A stretch of DNA of 64,000 nucleotides from an uncultured Alphaproteobacteria bacterium (GCA_934216505.1 CAKQBW010000005.1:1-64000); one strand, 5' to 3'. Shown: positions 1-8,528, counted from the stretch's first letter. The notes: generated from the letters alone by a model not told the origin. Program-made: numbers and translations.

Positions 1-72
1 GGGGTTTGGAGGGAAATGAAAAAGGCAAATTTCGTCTTGCAAAAAAATTCACTGAGGTGTATATTTTACCTC

Positions 73-591
73 ATGAAAGTCCTGATCATTGGTCCATTGG
101 GCGCAGGGAAATCCTCCCTCGCTTACCAATTAAACAAAAAGTTTCACCTACCCCGACTTAACTTAGATGAAGTTTGTCGCATCAAAGAAAGTGGAAAATA
201 TCGCCCCCAAAAAGGACAACATTCCTTGATAAAAAAGTTTTTAACAGCCCATCCTTCTTGGGTGATGGAAGGGTGTCAAAAAAATTTATATGAACAAGTA
301 AAACCTGATTTAATCATTGATATGCGTCTTCATCGCCTGACAGCTATTTTCCGATTTACAAAGCGTTTTTTAAAAGCAAAGAAACTGATTGGAAAGAAAA
401 TCCCCTCTGATTTACCGGTACAGGCTTATCACTATCGTCCTATCACTTTTTCCAAAATCAAAGAGTGGGATAAAGCAAATTGTGAAATCAATGCCCAGAT
501 TGGCCTTTTTTTAAGAATAACTTCAACCCCTGTGATTCGTTGCCGTGGATACAGGGATTATGCAAAAGTTTTTTCATACCTTTCAAAATAA
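73..591 (+). CDS. P-loop nucleoside kinase-like protein (topology-modulation/AAA family)
   Basis: The protein opens with MKVLIIGPLGAGKSSLA, a Walker A P-loop at the extreme N-terminus, followed by an LNLDEV segment typical of small P-loop kinases annotated as DNA topology modulation (FlaR-like) or adenylate-kinase-like proteins. Length from this start is 172 aa, in the usual range. An in-frame ATG at 16 would add 19 residues with no family support, and its GGAGG lies only 3 nt away, so 73 is preferred. The substrate is unknown. It is the first gene in the window, so an upstream partner cannot be excluded. Confidence 0.7.
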   Translation: MKVLIIGPLGAGKSSLAYQLNKKFHLPRLNLDEVCRIKESGKYRPQKGQHSLIKKFLTAHPSWVMEGCQKNLYEQVKPDLIIDMRLHRLTAIFRFTKRFLKAKKLIGKKIPSDLPVQAYHYRPITFSKIKEWDKANCEINAQIGLFLRITSTPVIRCRGYRDYAKVFSYLSK

Positions 592-714
592 ATCCCGAAT
601 CACCCCTCTGTTTTGGCCCGTAAATATGGGCTTTGTGGGGTAAAAAGAGAAAATTGAAAAATCCGCTTTTCAAATAGGCGACAAAGCCCGTCAATAAAGG
701 AAAGTTGCGTATTA

Positions 715-732
715 CAAAAACGATCGTTTTTG
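715..732. repeat. 18-bp palindrome, site A1
   Basis: Perfect inverted repeat CAAAAACGATCGTTTTTG. Identical sites occur at 848-865, 36604-36621 and 36737-36754, with a one-mismatch site at 7957-7974. Likely a binding site for a dimeric regulator (inference). Confidence 0.75.
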
Positions 733-847
733 TCAATATACTTTTTGCCATGTTTTTGGATTTTTATAACTTTACAATAACCGATTGATTTTAAATAATA
801 ATTTCATCGTTTTGTTATTTTCCCCCTTTCCCTATTTTCCCCTATTT

Positions 848-865
848 CAAAAACGATCGTTTTTG
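848..865. repeat. 18-bp palindrome, site A2 (adjacent to -10)
   Basis: Identical to site A1 and placed immediately before TTATAC. A protein bound here would cover the spacer between -35 and -10 of the autotransporter promoter. Confidence 0.75.
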
Positions 866-915
866 TTATACATAGGAATATGTAAGACTTTAGTCGGGGA
901 ATCGGAGGTAAAATG

Positions 916-3900
916 ATGAAAAAAATTCTTTCTTTGTGCATAGCCACGGGCTTGTTGATAACTAGTTTTAATCCTGTCTGGGCTCAATGGCATCGCAACA
1001 AAACAGTTCCGAGTCAATTTACCAACTCAGTTTCCCGTGTGGCCACACCTCCTGCTCTGAACACTTCTTCAGGATACCGTCAGGCGCTTTACAATTATGC
1101 GAGCCAAGGCAATCCTCAGGCTATGCGTCCTATTTTACAACACTATCGTATTGATACGCCTGATTATAATGGGAATACTTTGTTGTGCGAATCGGTTTAT
1201 AATAAAGATTATGCGGCTTTTACGACCTTGAAACGCCTAGGGGCTTCCACAACACACGCCTGTATCAATACTATCCCAGACCAGACGGTGGCTGAGTTTA
1301 ACTCAGGCTATATGAATTGGGCCCGAGCCGTGAATGCAGGTCAAATAGCCTATGGGACGGCGGGAAAAGCCTCAGGGGCTGTGGCAACTTCTTCGGGCCT
1401 TTCCACAGGCGCCATTGTGGGGATAGGCGTTGGGACAGCGGCTTTAATCGGCGGGGGTGTCGCCTTAGCGGTCAGCGGCGGGGGAAGTCATTCGTCAAGT
1501 ACCCAAAGTGTCCCTGTGGCCGTTTGTAGTGGTCATGGAACCAAAGACGAATCAGGTGTTTGCCAATGTCAATCAGGGTGGGGTGGAACAGATTGCGCCA
1601 CAAAAATTTACGAATGCGAACCGGGTTACATTGCCCAAAATGGAACCTGTTATCTGGATTTGAAGTGCGATTCTTCCAAACATTTGCATCAAGTGGCTAA
1701 TGCCTGCGAATGTGAAGCGGGATATTCTTATGAATATCAAGGGGCTTGTTATGCGCCATTGAGTTGTGGAACAAACGGACACCAAGAAGGGGATAAGTGT
1801 GTTTGTCAGGCGGGTTATACGGGAACAGATTGCGCCACTTGTGCCTCAGGCTATATTGCTCAAGAGGGAAAGTGTTATGCTCAATTAAATTGTGTGAATG
1901 GAACTCAGGTCAAAGAGGCTTGTCAATGCATTGAAGGATGGGAGGGGGATTTATGCACCATAGCCGCCTCTTGCGAAGGGTATCAGGCCACTTGTGCCAC
2001 AGGCTTTGATTCCACAACCACTTGTCAGCACGGGAACGAAACTTGGTATTCTTGCGATAAATGCGATGACCAACATTTGATGTTTGGAGGCCAATGCTAT
2101 GATAAAATCAGTTGTGCCAACGGTGGCACACAAAGCGGCCCCACCACCTGTGATTGTGTTGGGGGCTACTATGGGACGAATTGTGAAAATGCCCCTTTAA
2201 CCTGCGGCGAACATGGCGTTTGGAATGCCACCACTCATCAATGTGATTGCACGGATAATTATACAGGCGAACAGTGTCAAACAGAACCTGAAACAGATTT
2301 GTGTGCTGATGTAAATTGTGGAACGAATGGAACCTGTTCAGAGGGGGTATGTGTTTGTTCCAATAATTATTATGGGACAAATTGTGAAAACGCTCCTTTA
2401 ACCTGTGGCGAACATGGTGCTTGGAATGCCACTACTCATCAATGTGATTGCACGGATAATTATACAGGCGAACAATGTCAAACCGCACCTGTTGAAAGTA
2501 AAGACGGTTATCTCTTTATCAATGGAACTTATGTTGCTGATCCCACAGCCTGTCCTGCGGATAAATATGGTATGTCTCCCGCTTGTCATGATTGTCCCGT
2601 TAATTCGCATTCTGTGGCGGGAACAAGAACAGCGGAAGGGTGTATATGTGAAGCAGATAAATTTTGTTATTATAATATACATACAGACGAAGATTGTTCT
2701 GAAGATCAGGTTAAAGTTTATGGCGAATGTTATTCCCAAGAAAGTTGTAAAGAAGGATATGTTGATTTTAATGGAACTTGTACTAAAGTGGGTGAATGTA
2801 GTTCCAATGAACTAGATTATCAGGGGCTTTGCCTTTCACAAGGAACATGTGATGAGGGTTTAACTGATTTCATGGGAATGTGTCTTAAACTAGGAAAGTG
2901 TTCCGTTGAAGAGATAAATGTTAATGGAATCTGTCTTTCACAGGGGGATTGTGCCGAAGGTGAAGTTGAATATCCGCCCTCAGGGGGGATATGTCAAAAA
3001 TTAACCTCACTTGGTATAAGCTCAGAATTGGCAAACGACGAAAGATGTGGAAGGCATGGCGCCTATAGTTCTTTAACATCATCATGTATTTGTACGGAAG
3101 GTTATTATGGGGAAACATGTCAAAATCCCCCGACTAAAGATTTTTGTTCTGATAAAAGTTGTGGTGAATATGGTGTCTGTTCAATTTCTACTGGAAAATG
3201 TGTATGTAAAAAGGGGTATAGTGGGGAAAATTGTACTGTCGCCCCAACCTCACTTCAAGATAATTCTTTGTTGGTGCAAAATACTTTGCCTGTGAATATC
3301 GCTCAGGTCAATTCTAAAGAAGTTTTGCCCCCTGGAACAAAAGATTTAATTGGGAAAAAAACAGATGATAACCTCCATGGACTTTATAATGGAACAACAA
3401 TATCTGTGAATAATACCGAGGAACGAAATGTTTATGGGTTGTCTTGGAATGGAGGTGAAATTGACGAACAAATGACAAATGCAGGGTGGAAGAGTGATGG
3501 AACTATAATGATTACCAATAAAGGGAATGGAAATGTTTATGGAATGTGGGGAAAGGGAATGGAGTATATGGATAATGCTTCGAATGGTTTTGGAGGAAAG
3601 ATTATCATAGACAACGAAGGTGATGGAGATGTGTATGGAATGTGGGGAACGGGGAATGATTATTTTTACAACATGTGTATTTCATGGGCATATTCCGATG
3701 GAACGGGACTTCTTTCCATAAAAAATAAAGGAAATGGAGATGTTTATGGTATTCATTCACAAGGTGGAGCGGACTATGGATTTATAGATGTTGCTTGGGC
3801 AGGACGCGGCATGTTAGATATATATAATGAAGGTGATGGAAATATTTATGGATTATTTGGGGATAAAAATGTACATACGGTGTATGCTGATACAGTGTCA

Positions 3901-5733
3901 GAGTATCTCAATTCTCAAGCCATTATTCAAATAACGAATATGGGCAATGGGGATTCGTATGCTTTGTTTGGGAATAATGCTCATTTAGTTTCTAATGAAA
4001 CTCTTATTGCCTCTGGCGCAACAATACCCTATGCAAATAATGCCATTTATATGACAAACAATGGTCGTGGAACGGCTGTGGGTATGTATAATAATGGAGA
4101 GGCAATTTACAACTCAGGCATTATTACAATCAATAACAATGGAAGTGGAAATGCTATTGGTATTTTTTCGGCAGGTGAAAATACAAATGTTTTAAATTCT
4201 GGGACTATTACATTGAATAATACGGAAAGTGCTAATTTGGCAATTGGGATTTATGCAAAAGGGGGAAATGTTGTAAATACAGGTAAAATTATTATCAATG
4301 GGACTGAAAATGCCTATGGAATTTATGCAGAAGATGGAGCAACTGTGTATAATACAGGCAGCATCCAAATTGGTGATTATGTGTATAAAGGGAATGGGGC
4401 CTTGGAAAACTTTATATACCTTAATGGCGCTTCGTTGGTGAATATCGGAAAAGTTGAAGCAACTGTTTTGAATTTTGGAACAAGTGGGAATTATAGTTTA
4501 GGGAAAAATGGAAATTATACAGGGGAAACAGCAACGGGGATATTAAATATAGAATCATCTGTGGTAAATGGAAGTTTTGACCAAGAATATACCCTGACAA
4601 ATGCTTTGGATATAAAGGATACCTCTCAATTAAAGTTGGTCTCTAATTCGGCTTTATTTGATGCCCGATTGGCGGAAAATGGCTCAGATGTGATAATGAC
4701 AAAAAAAGCGTTTAACACTTTGACCCCTAACAACAGTTTGGCATCGTTCTTGGAACAAAACTATGCCCTGGGGCACAACGAAGCGTTCTATAATGAATTG
4801 AAAAACTTGGGGTCGGCTTTGGATTTTCAAAAGGGCTTGAACAATCTGACGGGTAAAGAGGTATTGGATCGCTTTTCTTATGAAGATTTAACCGCTGTGC
4901 GTGAGATGAACTTGGCCATGAATCAACAAATGTTTGCGAATGAGGATAAAAATATCTTTACAACGCAAGGAAACCTCAATCAATTTTCATTTAAAAATGG
5001 AAAAGCAAGTTCAGGACAGTTTGCTCTAAGCAATAAAAAAATCAGCCCGAATTTGTGGGTTGGCTATGCGATGTCTGTAACCCGATTAAACACAAATGAT
5101 GAGGTTCATAACAACACCCGTAATGCGAGTCTTTTCCAAATGGCTATTCCTTTTCATTTTAACGGGAACGGGGTAAAGATGATTTCTACCCCGATGGCGG
5201 GCTTTGCCCGTGGCCATTATAACCGTACGGGCTTTAACGATACCTCCTATAAAGGGACGATTGAAAAGCGGTTGTTTGGCGTTATGAATGAAATACGCTA
5301 TCCGTTATCGGTGGGGGGCTTTGAATTATCCCCAACGATTGAATTAAATGCGATAGCCTATAATCAACGCGGAGGTGAAGAACACAAGCCCTATAGTTTG
5401 ACGATTCAATCGGAAAATAATTTGTCTGTAGAAGCAGGCGTGGGGCTGTATGCCGCCAAACAATATGACTTGAGTTCAGAGGCTAAATTGAACTTGAACG
5501 CCGGCATGATGCTTTATCGTGAGTTCGCAGACCCGTACAACATGAAGTTAGGCATGCAGGGCATGAGTGGGCATTTTAACCTGTATGATGAAGACAGAAG
5601 TTCTTACCGTGGGGTGGCTCGTTTGGGGTTAGACTATCAAACGAAAGATTTAGACATTTACGGTTCCATTCAGCACTATATGGAAGACGACCCCCATACC
5701 AATATCAAATCTGGATTTAAATGGAAATTTTAA
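916..5733 (+). CDS. Autotransporter adhesin with ankyrin-like, EGF-like and beta-helix regions
   Basis: A ~1605-aa type V secreted surface protein. Residues 1-25 form a signal peptide ending VWA. Residues ~55-125 resemble ankyrin repeats (NTLLCESVYNKDY, TTLKRLGAS). A Gly/Ala hydrophobic stretch at ~165-190 (GAIVGIGVGTAALIGGGVAL) may be a membrane or linker segment. Residues ~205-790 are Cys-rich EGF-like modules (CGEHG, CDCTDNYTGEQC); one 38-residue unit is duplicated (nt 2170-2284 and 2371-2485). Residues ~800-1290 carry beta-helix-like GNGDVYG repeats. The C-terminal ~280 residues look like an autotransporter beta-barrel, ending in aromatic KWKF. The GGAGG at 904-908 fits the ATG at 916 (7 nt) better than the ATG at 913. 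Likely an adhesin; the ligand is unknown. Confidence 0.9.
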   Translation: MKKILSLCIATGLLITSFNPVWAQWHRNKTVPSQFTNSVSRVATPPALNTSSGYRQALYNYASQGNPQAMRPILQHYRIDTPDYNGNTLLCESVYNKDYAAFTTLKRLGASTTHACINTIPDQTVAEFNSGYMNWARAVNAGQIAYGTAGKASGAVATSSGLSTGAIVGIGVGTAALIGGGVALAVSGGGSHSSSTQSVPVAVCSGHGTKDESGVCQCQSGWGGTDCATKIYECEPGYIAQNGTCYLDLKCDSSKHLHQVANACECEAGYSYEYQGACYAPLSCGTNGHQEGDKCVCQAGYTGTDCATCASGYIAQEGKCYAQLNCVNGTQVKEACQCIEGWEGDLCTIAASCEGYQATCATGFDSTTTCQHGNETWYSCDKCDDQHLMFGGQCYDKISCANGGTQSGPTTCDCVGGYYGTNCENAPLTCGEHGVWNATTHQCDCTDNYTGEQCQTEPETDLCADVNCGTNGTCSEGVCVCSNNYYGTNCENAPLTCGEHGAWNATTHQCDCTDNYTGEQCQTAPVESKDGYLFINGTYVADPTACPADKYGMSPACHDCPVNSHSVAGTRTAEGCICEADKFCYYNIHTDEDCSEDQVKVYGECYSQESCKEGYVDFNGTCTKVGECSSNELDYQGLCLSQGTCDEGLTDFMGMCLKLGKCSVEEINVNGICLSQGDCAEGEVEYPPSGGICQKLTSLGISSELANDERCGRHGAYSSLTSSCICTEGYYGETCQNPPTKDFCSDKSCGEYGVCSISTGKCVCKKGYSGENCTVAPTSLQDNSLLVQNTLPVNIAQVNSKEVLPPGTKDLIGKKTDDNLHGLYNGTTISVNNTEERNVYGLSWNGGEIDEQMTNAGWKSDGTIMITNKGNGNVYGMWGKGMEYMDNASNGFGGKIIIDNEGDGDVYGMWGTGNDYFYNMCISWAYSDGTGLLSIKNKGNGDVYGIHSQGGADYGFIDVAWAGRGMLDIYNEGDGNIYGLFGDKNVHTVYADTVSEYLNSQAIIQITNMGNGDSYALFGNNAHLVSNETLIASGATIPYANNAIYMTNNGRGTAVGMYNNGEAIYNSGIITINNNGSGNAIGIFSAGENTNVLNSGTITLNNTESANLAIGIYAKGGNVVNTGKIIINGTENAYGIYAEDGATVYNTGSIQIGDYVYKGNGALENFIYLNGASLVNIGKVEATVLNFGTSGNYSLGKNGNYTGETATGILNIESSVVNGSFDQEYTLTNALDIKDTSQLKLVSNSALFDARLAENGSDVIMTKKAFNTLTPNNSLASFLEQNYALGHNEAFYNELKNLGSALDFQKGLNNLTGKEVLDRFSYEDLTAVREMNLAMNQQMFANEDKNIFTTQGNLNQFSFKNGKASSGQFALSNKKISPNLWVGYAMSVTRLNTNDEVHNNTRNASLFQMAIPFHFNGNGVKMISTPMAGFARGHYNRTGFNDTSYKGTIEKRLFGVMNEIRYPLSVGGFELSPTIELNAIAYNQRGGEEHKPYSLTIQSENNLSVEAGVGLYAAKQYDLSSEAKLNLNAGMMLYREFADPYNMKLGMQGMSGHFNLYDEDRSSYRGVARLGLDYQTKDLDIYGSIQHYMEDDPHTNIKSGFKWKF
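2170..2485 (+). repeat. Tandem EGF-module duplication inside the autotransporter gene
   Basis: Segments 2170-2284 and 2371-2485 are nearly identical at the DNA level, offset by 201 bp (67 codons, in frame). They encode GTNCENAPLTCGEHG and NATTHQCDCTDNYTGEQCQT. This looks like a recent in-frame duplication and is a possible site of length variation by recombination. Confidence 0.85.
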
Positions 5734-5746
5734 AAAAGGAGAAAAA

Positions 5747-6640
5747 ATGAAAAATAAGTATTCTATATTTACAACCTCTTTCCTGTGCTTGGGGATATTG
5801 GCTCCCTTGTCTGTTTCTGCCCAACAAGCAACGGAAAATCAGGCCGAAGTTGAAAAGGTATATTCTTATGCTGATGGGACAAAAGCCGTCGTTTCAAAAG
5901 ATAACACAACATTGGAAGATAAAAACGCCTCTTATTCCTTTCATAACAATAATCAAGGACAAGTTAAAAAAACAGAAATCAAGGGAAGATATAGGATTGA
6001 TTCTTTTGTGAATCTAAAAAATGTCTTGGAAAATTCTTTAAACGAAAATGATAAATTAAATAACATGCATATAGAAATGTATGATAATGAAAAAAACACT
6101 CTTTTATATACCTATGACCTTGCCTTTCTTGCCAATCAGCAAGAGGCAGAGCCAAGGAGTTTTAAAGTTTATGATTCTCAGGGAAATAAAATAGCAGAAA
6201 GCAACGGCAAAAATCGGACCGTTTATGATGCTCAGGCATTTGAAAAATTTCAAAAGGTTTTAAAAGGGGAAGAAATCAATACAAAATCAGCCATTGTAAA
6301 GGAAAAAGCCGATGCCTTACTTAATGAACTTTCTATGGTAGCAATTCTGATTTATGCGGGTAAAATCAATGGGGAAAATATCCCCCATACAAATGAAGAA
6401 ATCAAAGAACTTATAGGTGCTAAAAACTTCACCTGTGGCGTTAAAGTATCCACAAAAGAGGGAGATATTTTTGACCTAGATTTTCCCGAAAAATGTTTGG
6501 AAACTTCAGCGGAGGAAAAAGAATTTGATATAACGGGGAAAGATGTGATAGAGGCAATGCATAAAGAAATTAAATCGTCTGATCGTGTCAAACTGAGTTG
6601 TACAGGAAATCATTGCCAAATGCAATTGAAATGGAAGTAG
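5747..6640 (+). CDS. Secreted protein of unknown function, partner of the autotransporter
   Basis: A 297-aa protein with a clear signal peptide (MKNKYSIFTTSFLCLGILAPLSVSA, cleavage near residue 25), then a polar mixed sequence. Four cysteines cluster in the C-terminal quarter (FTCGV, EKCLE, LSCTGNHCQ) and could form two disulfides. It starts 13 bp after the autotransporter stop with its own AAAAAGGAGAAAAA ribosome site, so it is probably co-transcribed. A role in export, folding or presentation of the autotransporter is inference from position only. I do not recognise the family. Confidence 0.8.
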   Translation: MKNKYSIFTTSFLCLGILAPLSVSAQQATENQAEVEKVYSYADGTKAVVSKDNTTLEDKNASYSFHNNNQGQVKKTEIKGRYRIDSFVNLKNVLENSLNENDKLNNMHIEMYDNEKNTLLYTYDLAFLANQQEAEPRSFKVYDSQGNKIAESNGKNRTVYDAQAFEKFQKVLKGEEINTKSAIVKEKADALLNELSMVAILIYAGKINGENIPHTNEEIKELIGAKNFTCGVKVSTKEGDIFDLDFPEKCLETSAEEKEFDITGKDVIEAMHKEIKSSDRVKLSCTGNHCQMQLKWK

Positions 6641-6675
6641 GTGTAGATAGCGTATAAAAGCCCCTTCCTCTACCT

Positions 6676-6747
6676 GTCCTTCTGAGGAGGGGCCCGTCCC
6701 TCGGAGAATTCTCTCTGTCATGCCCGACCTGATCGGGCATCTGTTGG
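6676..6747. repeat. Intergenic palindromic repeats
   Basis: Contains a GTCCTTCTGAGG...CCCTCGGAGAATTCTCT unit, related to the repeats at 36100-36450 and 37842-37880. It also holds the hairpin GATGCCCGACCTGATCGGGCATC, a near copy of which occurs at 36298. These are dispersed non-coding repeats. Confidence 0.65.
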
Positions 6748-6770
6748 GGCCACCTAATAGGGGCTTATAA

Positions 6771-6800
6771 AAAAAGGCTGGGTATTTATCCCCAACCTTT
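6771..6800 (-). terminator. Intrinsic terminator for the leftward pilin-like gene
   Basis: The stem AAAGGCTGGG / CCCCAACCTTT (one mismatch) with loop TATTTAT is followed on the minus strand by a run of seven T. It lies ~85 bp past the stop of the minus-strand gene and also ~130 bp past the plus-strand gene, so transcription from both sides may end here. Confidence 0.6.
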
Positions 6801-6883
6801 TAAAGGCCTTTAGTTAGACTTCTTTTCGGCAAAAGGACAAGCCTAACTTCCTAATGATTAAAGTTAAAAAGCGAGACACCCCT

Positions 6884-7906
6884 CTACCGACACAAGGCGT
6901 AGCCGAGGTAGTTGGCGCGGAGGAGGGTGTTCACGTTCTGAAAGTTGGTATTGACGAGGAACGCGAAGCAAGAATTATAACTGTCATTCGTCCAATAATA
7001 AGAACTTCCAAAAGCTGCTTTCAAAGCGTCCCAATCGGCCCCTGTACAATCACTTTCAGAACAAGAATTCTCATACCCTCCTGTAATTCCTAAATCCGAA
7101 AGCGATGCCAGACTTTTTCCATGGGCCAAACACCAATTACGGGCCGACCACCAATTCATGCCGTCAGAAGAAAGTAAGAAGGGAGTGCCGTTATAATTTT
7201 TCTCTATTCCACTCTTCAATGTCTCACAGGTTCCATTATCGGGCTTTTCGCAATTGCCTTTGGTTGAACGAATAACACAATACTCTCCTTCTTTACAGTT
7301 GGCATTTGTGGCACAGTCCCCTTCAGTGATTTCTTTGCATTCCCCGTTTCCTGAGTTATCGCTCGGCTGCCAAAGCCCCTCAGAGCATTGGCAATAGCCA
7401 TTTTCGCACTTTGCCTCGTCCGAACAAATATCCGTACATTCATCACCTTTGGGGCCTGACGGCGCAGGGTCATTGGGGGACAAATCATTATTATAGGTGA
7501 TGGTCGTGCAACCTTCGTTAATTTCTCGGATAATGCTGTTTTGGCCGACAGAGACTTTCATTTGGTTACAGACGTCCATTGCCACATTTTCCAAGGTCAA
7601 ACTAAAGCGTTTGTTGGTCGTGGTCCAATCGGCTGTGCCTGCTTCATTTTTAACCTCTGTCCCAAATTTTGCCCCGCCGACCTCGTTGTCTGTAAATTCA
7701 CCCAGTGTCGGCGCCGCAGACCCTCTTTGAATTTGTGTAGAAGCCACGATGGCCCTTACAGACGCCCCGTTTAAAATCTGATTCGCCCGATGTTTGTTCA
7801 TGGTAGTGGTATAGCCCGCTATCCCTGCCACAGAAAGTACCCCAATAATCGCCAGCACCCCCAGCATTTCTACCATATTACGCCCTGATTCATGTGTTTT
7901 TTTCAT
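6884..7906 (-). CDS. Type IV pilin-like protein with C-type-lectin-like C-terminus (paralog 1)
   Basis: A 340-aa protein. The N-terminus (HESGRNMVEMLGVLAIIG) matches a prepilin leader: cleavage after Gly puts Glu at +5, followed by a ~22-residue hydrophobic helix. Residues ~35-150 closely match the paralog at 36805-37836. A Cys-rich EGF-like middle follows (~155-225). The last ~100 residues have C-type-lectin-like features: WWSARNWCLAHGKSLASL, YYWTND, and a terminal ALCR. The final ~27 codons switch to NNC codons (see findings). Strong GAGGAGGAA ribosome site upstream. Probably surface-displayed on a pilus-like structure; no pilus machinery lies in this window. Confidence 0.85.
   Translation of the reverse strand: MKKTHESGRNMVEMLGVLAIIGVLSVAGIAGYTTTMNKHRANQILNGASVRAIVASTQIQRGSAAPTLGEFTDNEVGGAKFGTEVKNEAGTADWTTTNKRFSLTLENVAMDVCNQMKVSVGQNSIIREINEGCTTITYNNDLSPNDPAPSGPKGDECTDICSDEAKCENGYCQCSEGLWQPSDNSGNGECKEITEGDCATNANCKEGEYCVIRSTKGNCEKPDNGTCETLKSGIEKNYNGTPFLLSSDGMNWWSARNWCLAHGKSLASLSDLGITGGYENSCSESDCTGADWDALKAAFGSSYYWTNDSYNSCFAFLVNTNFQNVNTLLRANYLGYALCR
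6887..6967 (-). other. Candidate diversity-generating variable region at the 3' end of the lectin-like domain
   Basis: The last 27 sense codons include CTC four times and AAC four times, plus TTC, GTC, ACC, GCC, CGC, TAC and GGC. They are ~57% GC, against an AT-rich surrounding gene set that favours TTG, TTA and CTT for leucine. NNC-type codons are what adenine-specific mutagenesis of AAC codons yields in diversity-generating retroelements, whose targets are typically C-type-lectin folds. No reverse transcriptase or template repeat is visible in the window, so this remains a hypothesis. Confidence 0.45.
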
Positions 7907-7914
7907 ATAAGTTC

Positions 7915-8085
7915 CTCCTCAAGAATAATAATAAAATCAACCGAATCCCACTATAACAAAAACGATCCTTTTTGTTATACGCAACTTCCCTTTATTGACG
8001 GGCTTTGTCGCTTGTTTGAAAAGCGGATTTTTGAATTTTCTCTTTTCATCCCACGACGCCCGTAAATACAGGACAAAATGGGGGT
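7915..8085 (-). promoter_or_regulatory. Surface-gene upstream cassette, copy C (single palindrome)
   Basis: Read on the minus strand, this matches the left part of copies A and B (GACAAAGCCCGTCAATAAAG, then GAAGTTGCGTAT). It has only one palindrome, at 7957-7974 with one mismatch, followed by TTATAGTG and a leader resembling that of copy B. The ~133 bp between the two palindromes of the other copies is absent. The block ends just before the pilin-like gene at 7906. Confidence 0.75.
7957..7974. repeat. 18-bp palindrome, site C (one mismatch)
   Basis: CAAAAACGATCCTTTTTG on the plus strand, one base from the perfect palindrome of the other sites. On the minus strand it is followed by TTATAGT, the likely -10 of the pilin-like gene. 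Confidence 0.7.
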
Positions 8086-8089
8086 ATCC

Positions 8090-8168
8090 GTCATTCTTAT
8101 GGAATACCACGACCGAAGAATCCCTGGGTGTTCGTGATTTGGGGATTCTTTTCTGTGTTCAGAATGAC
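8090..8168. repeat. MITE-like intergenic inverted repeat
   Basis: A 79-bp element with ends GTCATTCT and CAGAATGAC and an inner pair GAAGAATCCC / GGGGATTCTT. It resembles the element at 36355-36446. No coding content is credible here. Confidence 0.65.
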
Positions 8169-8360
8169 AAAGTGGAAGAAATGCATAAACTGATCCTCGC
8201 TTGCGCAAAAAATGATGAGAAAATAAAAAAACGCTAATGTCCCTTATTTGAGGTGTTTTTATGAGGTAAAAATTATCAATTTTCCTGCTTTTAAAATTTT
8301 ATCTCAAAGTAAAGATTTTTTGGGGAAAATTAAAAATATGATAAAAATCCTTTTAAAGGC

Positions 8361-8389
8361 TTGCTTTTTTGCCTTTTTTCATTTATAAT
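8361..8389 (+). promoter_or_regulatory. Sigma70-type promoter of tRNA-Thr
   Basis: TTGCTT at 8361-8366, a 17-bp spacer and a consensus TATAAT at 8384-8389, 11 bp before the mature tRNA 5' end. Confidence 0.75.
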
Positions 8390-8399
8390 TCAAAATAGT

Positions 8400-8475
<76 letters not shown>

Positions 8476-8528
8476 TTTTTTTAGTAAAAATGGATTTTTG
8501 AAAGAAACATCAAAGGGGGGATTTAATT

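Larger units (their letters stand above)
592..912 (+). promoter_or_regulatory. Surface-gene upstream cassette, copy A (two palindromes)
   Basis: This 320-bp gap has no credible gene. It holds a cassette repeated at 36490-36800 and, rearranged and inverted, at 7920-8085. It contains two perfect 18-bp palindromes CAAAAACGATCGTTTTTG at 715-732 and 848-865, whose starts are 133 bp apart. The second is followed directly by TTATAC, a plausible -10 element, while no good -35 is visible. This suggests a regulated promoter for the autotransporter downstream. The conserved left part includes GACAAAGCCCGTCAATAAAG (681-700 region). The regulator is not identified. Confidence 0.75.

Noticed and set aside
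488..751. Minus-strand ORF across the end of the first gene and the cassette
   Set aside because: It overlaps the kinase-like gene and the repeated regulatory cassette, has no ribosome site, and its sequence recurs because the DNA repeat recurs.
6884..7906. A complete diversity-generating retroelement in this window
   Set aside because: No reverse transcriptase ORF, accessory gene or template repeat was found; only a possible variable region is claimed.
7975..8237. ORFs on both strands in the repeat region
   Set aside because: They lie in the repeated cassette and MITE-like element and match other copies only as DNA; no protein features.
8090..8255. AATGTCCCTTA near 8237 matching the end of the serine recombinase gene (18097) as a recombination site
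   Set aside because: At 18097 the match lies in the coding 3' end of the recombinase gene and the flanks do not match; probably chance.
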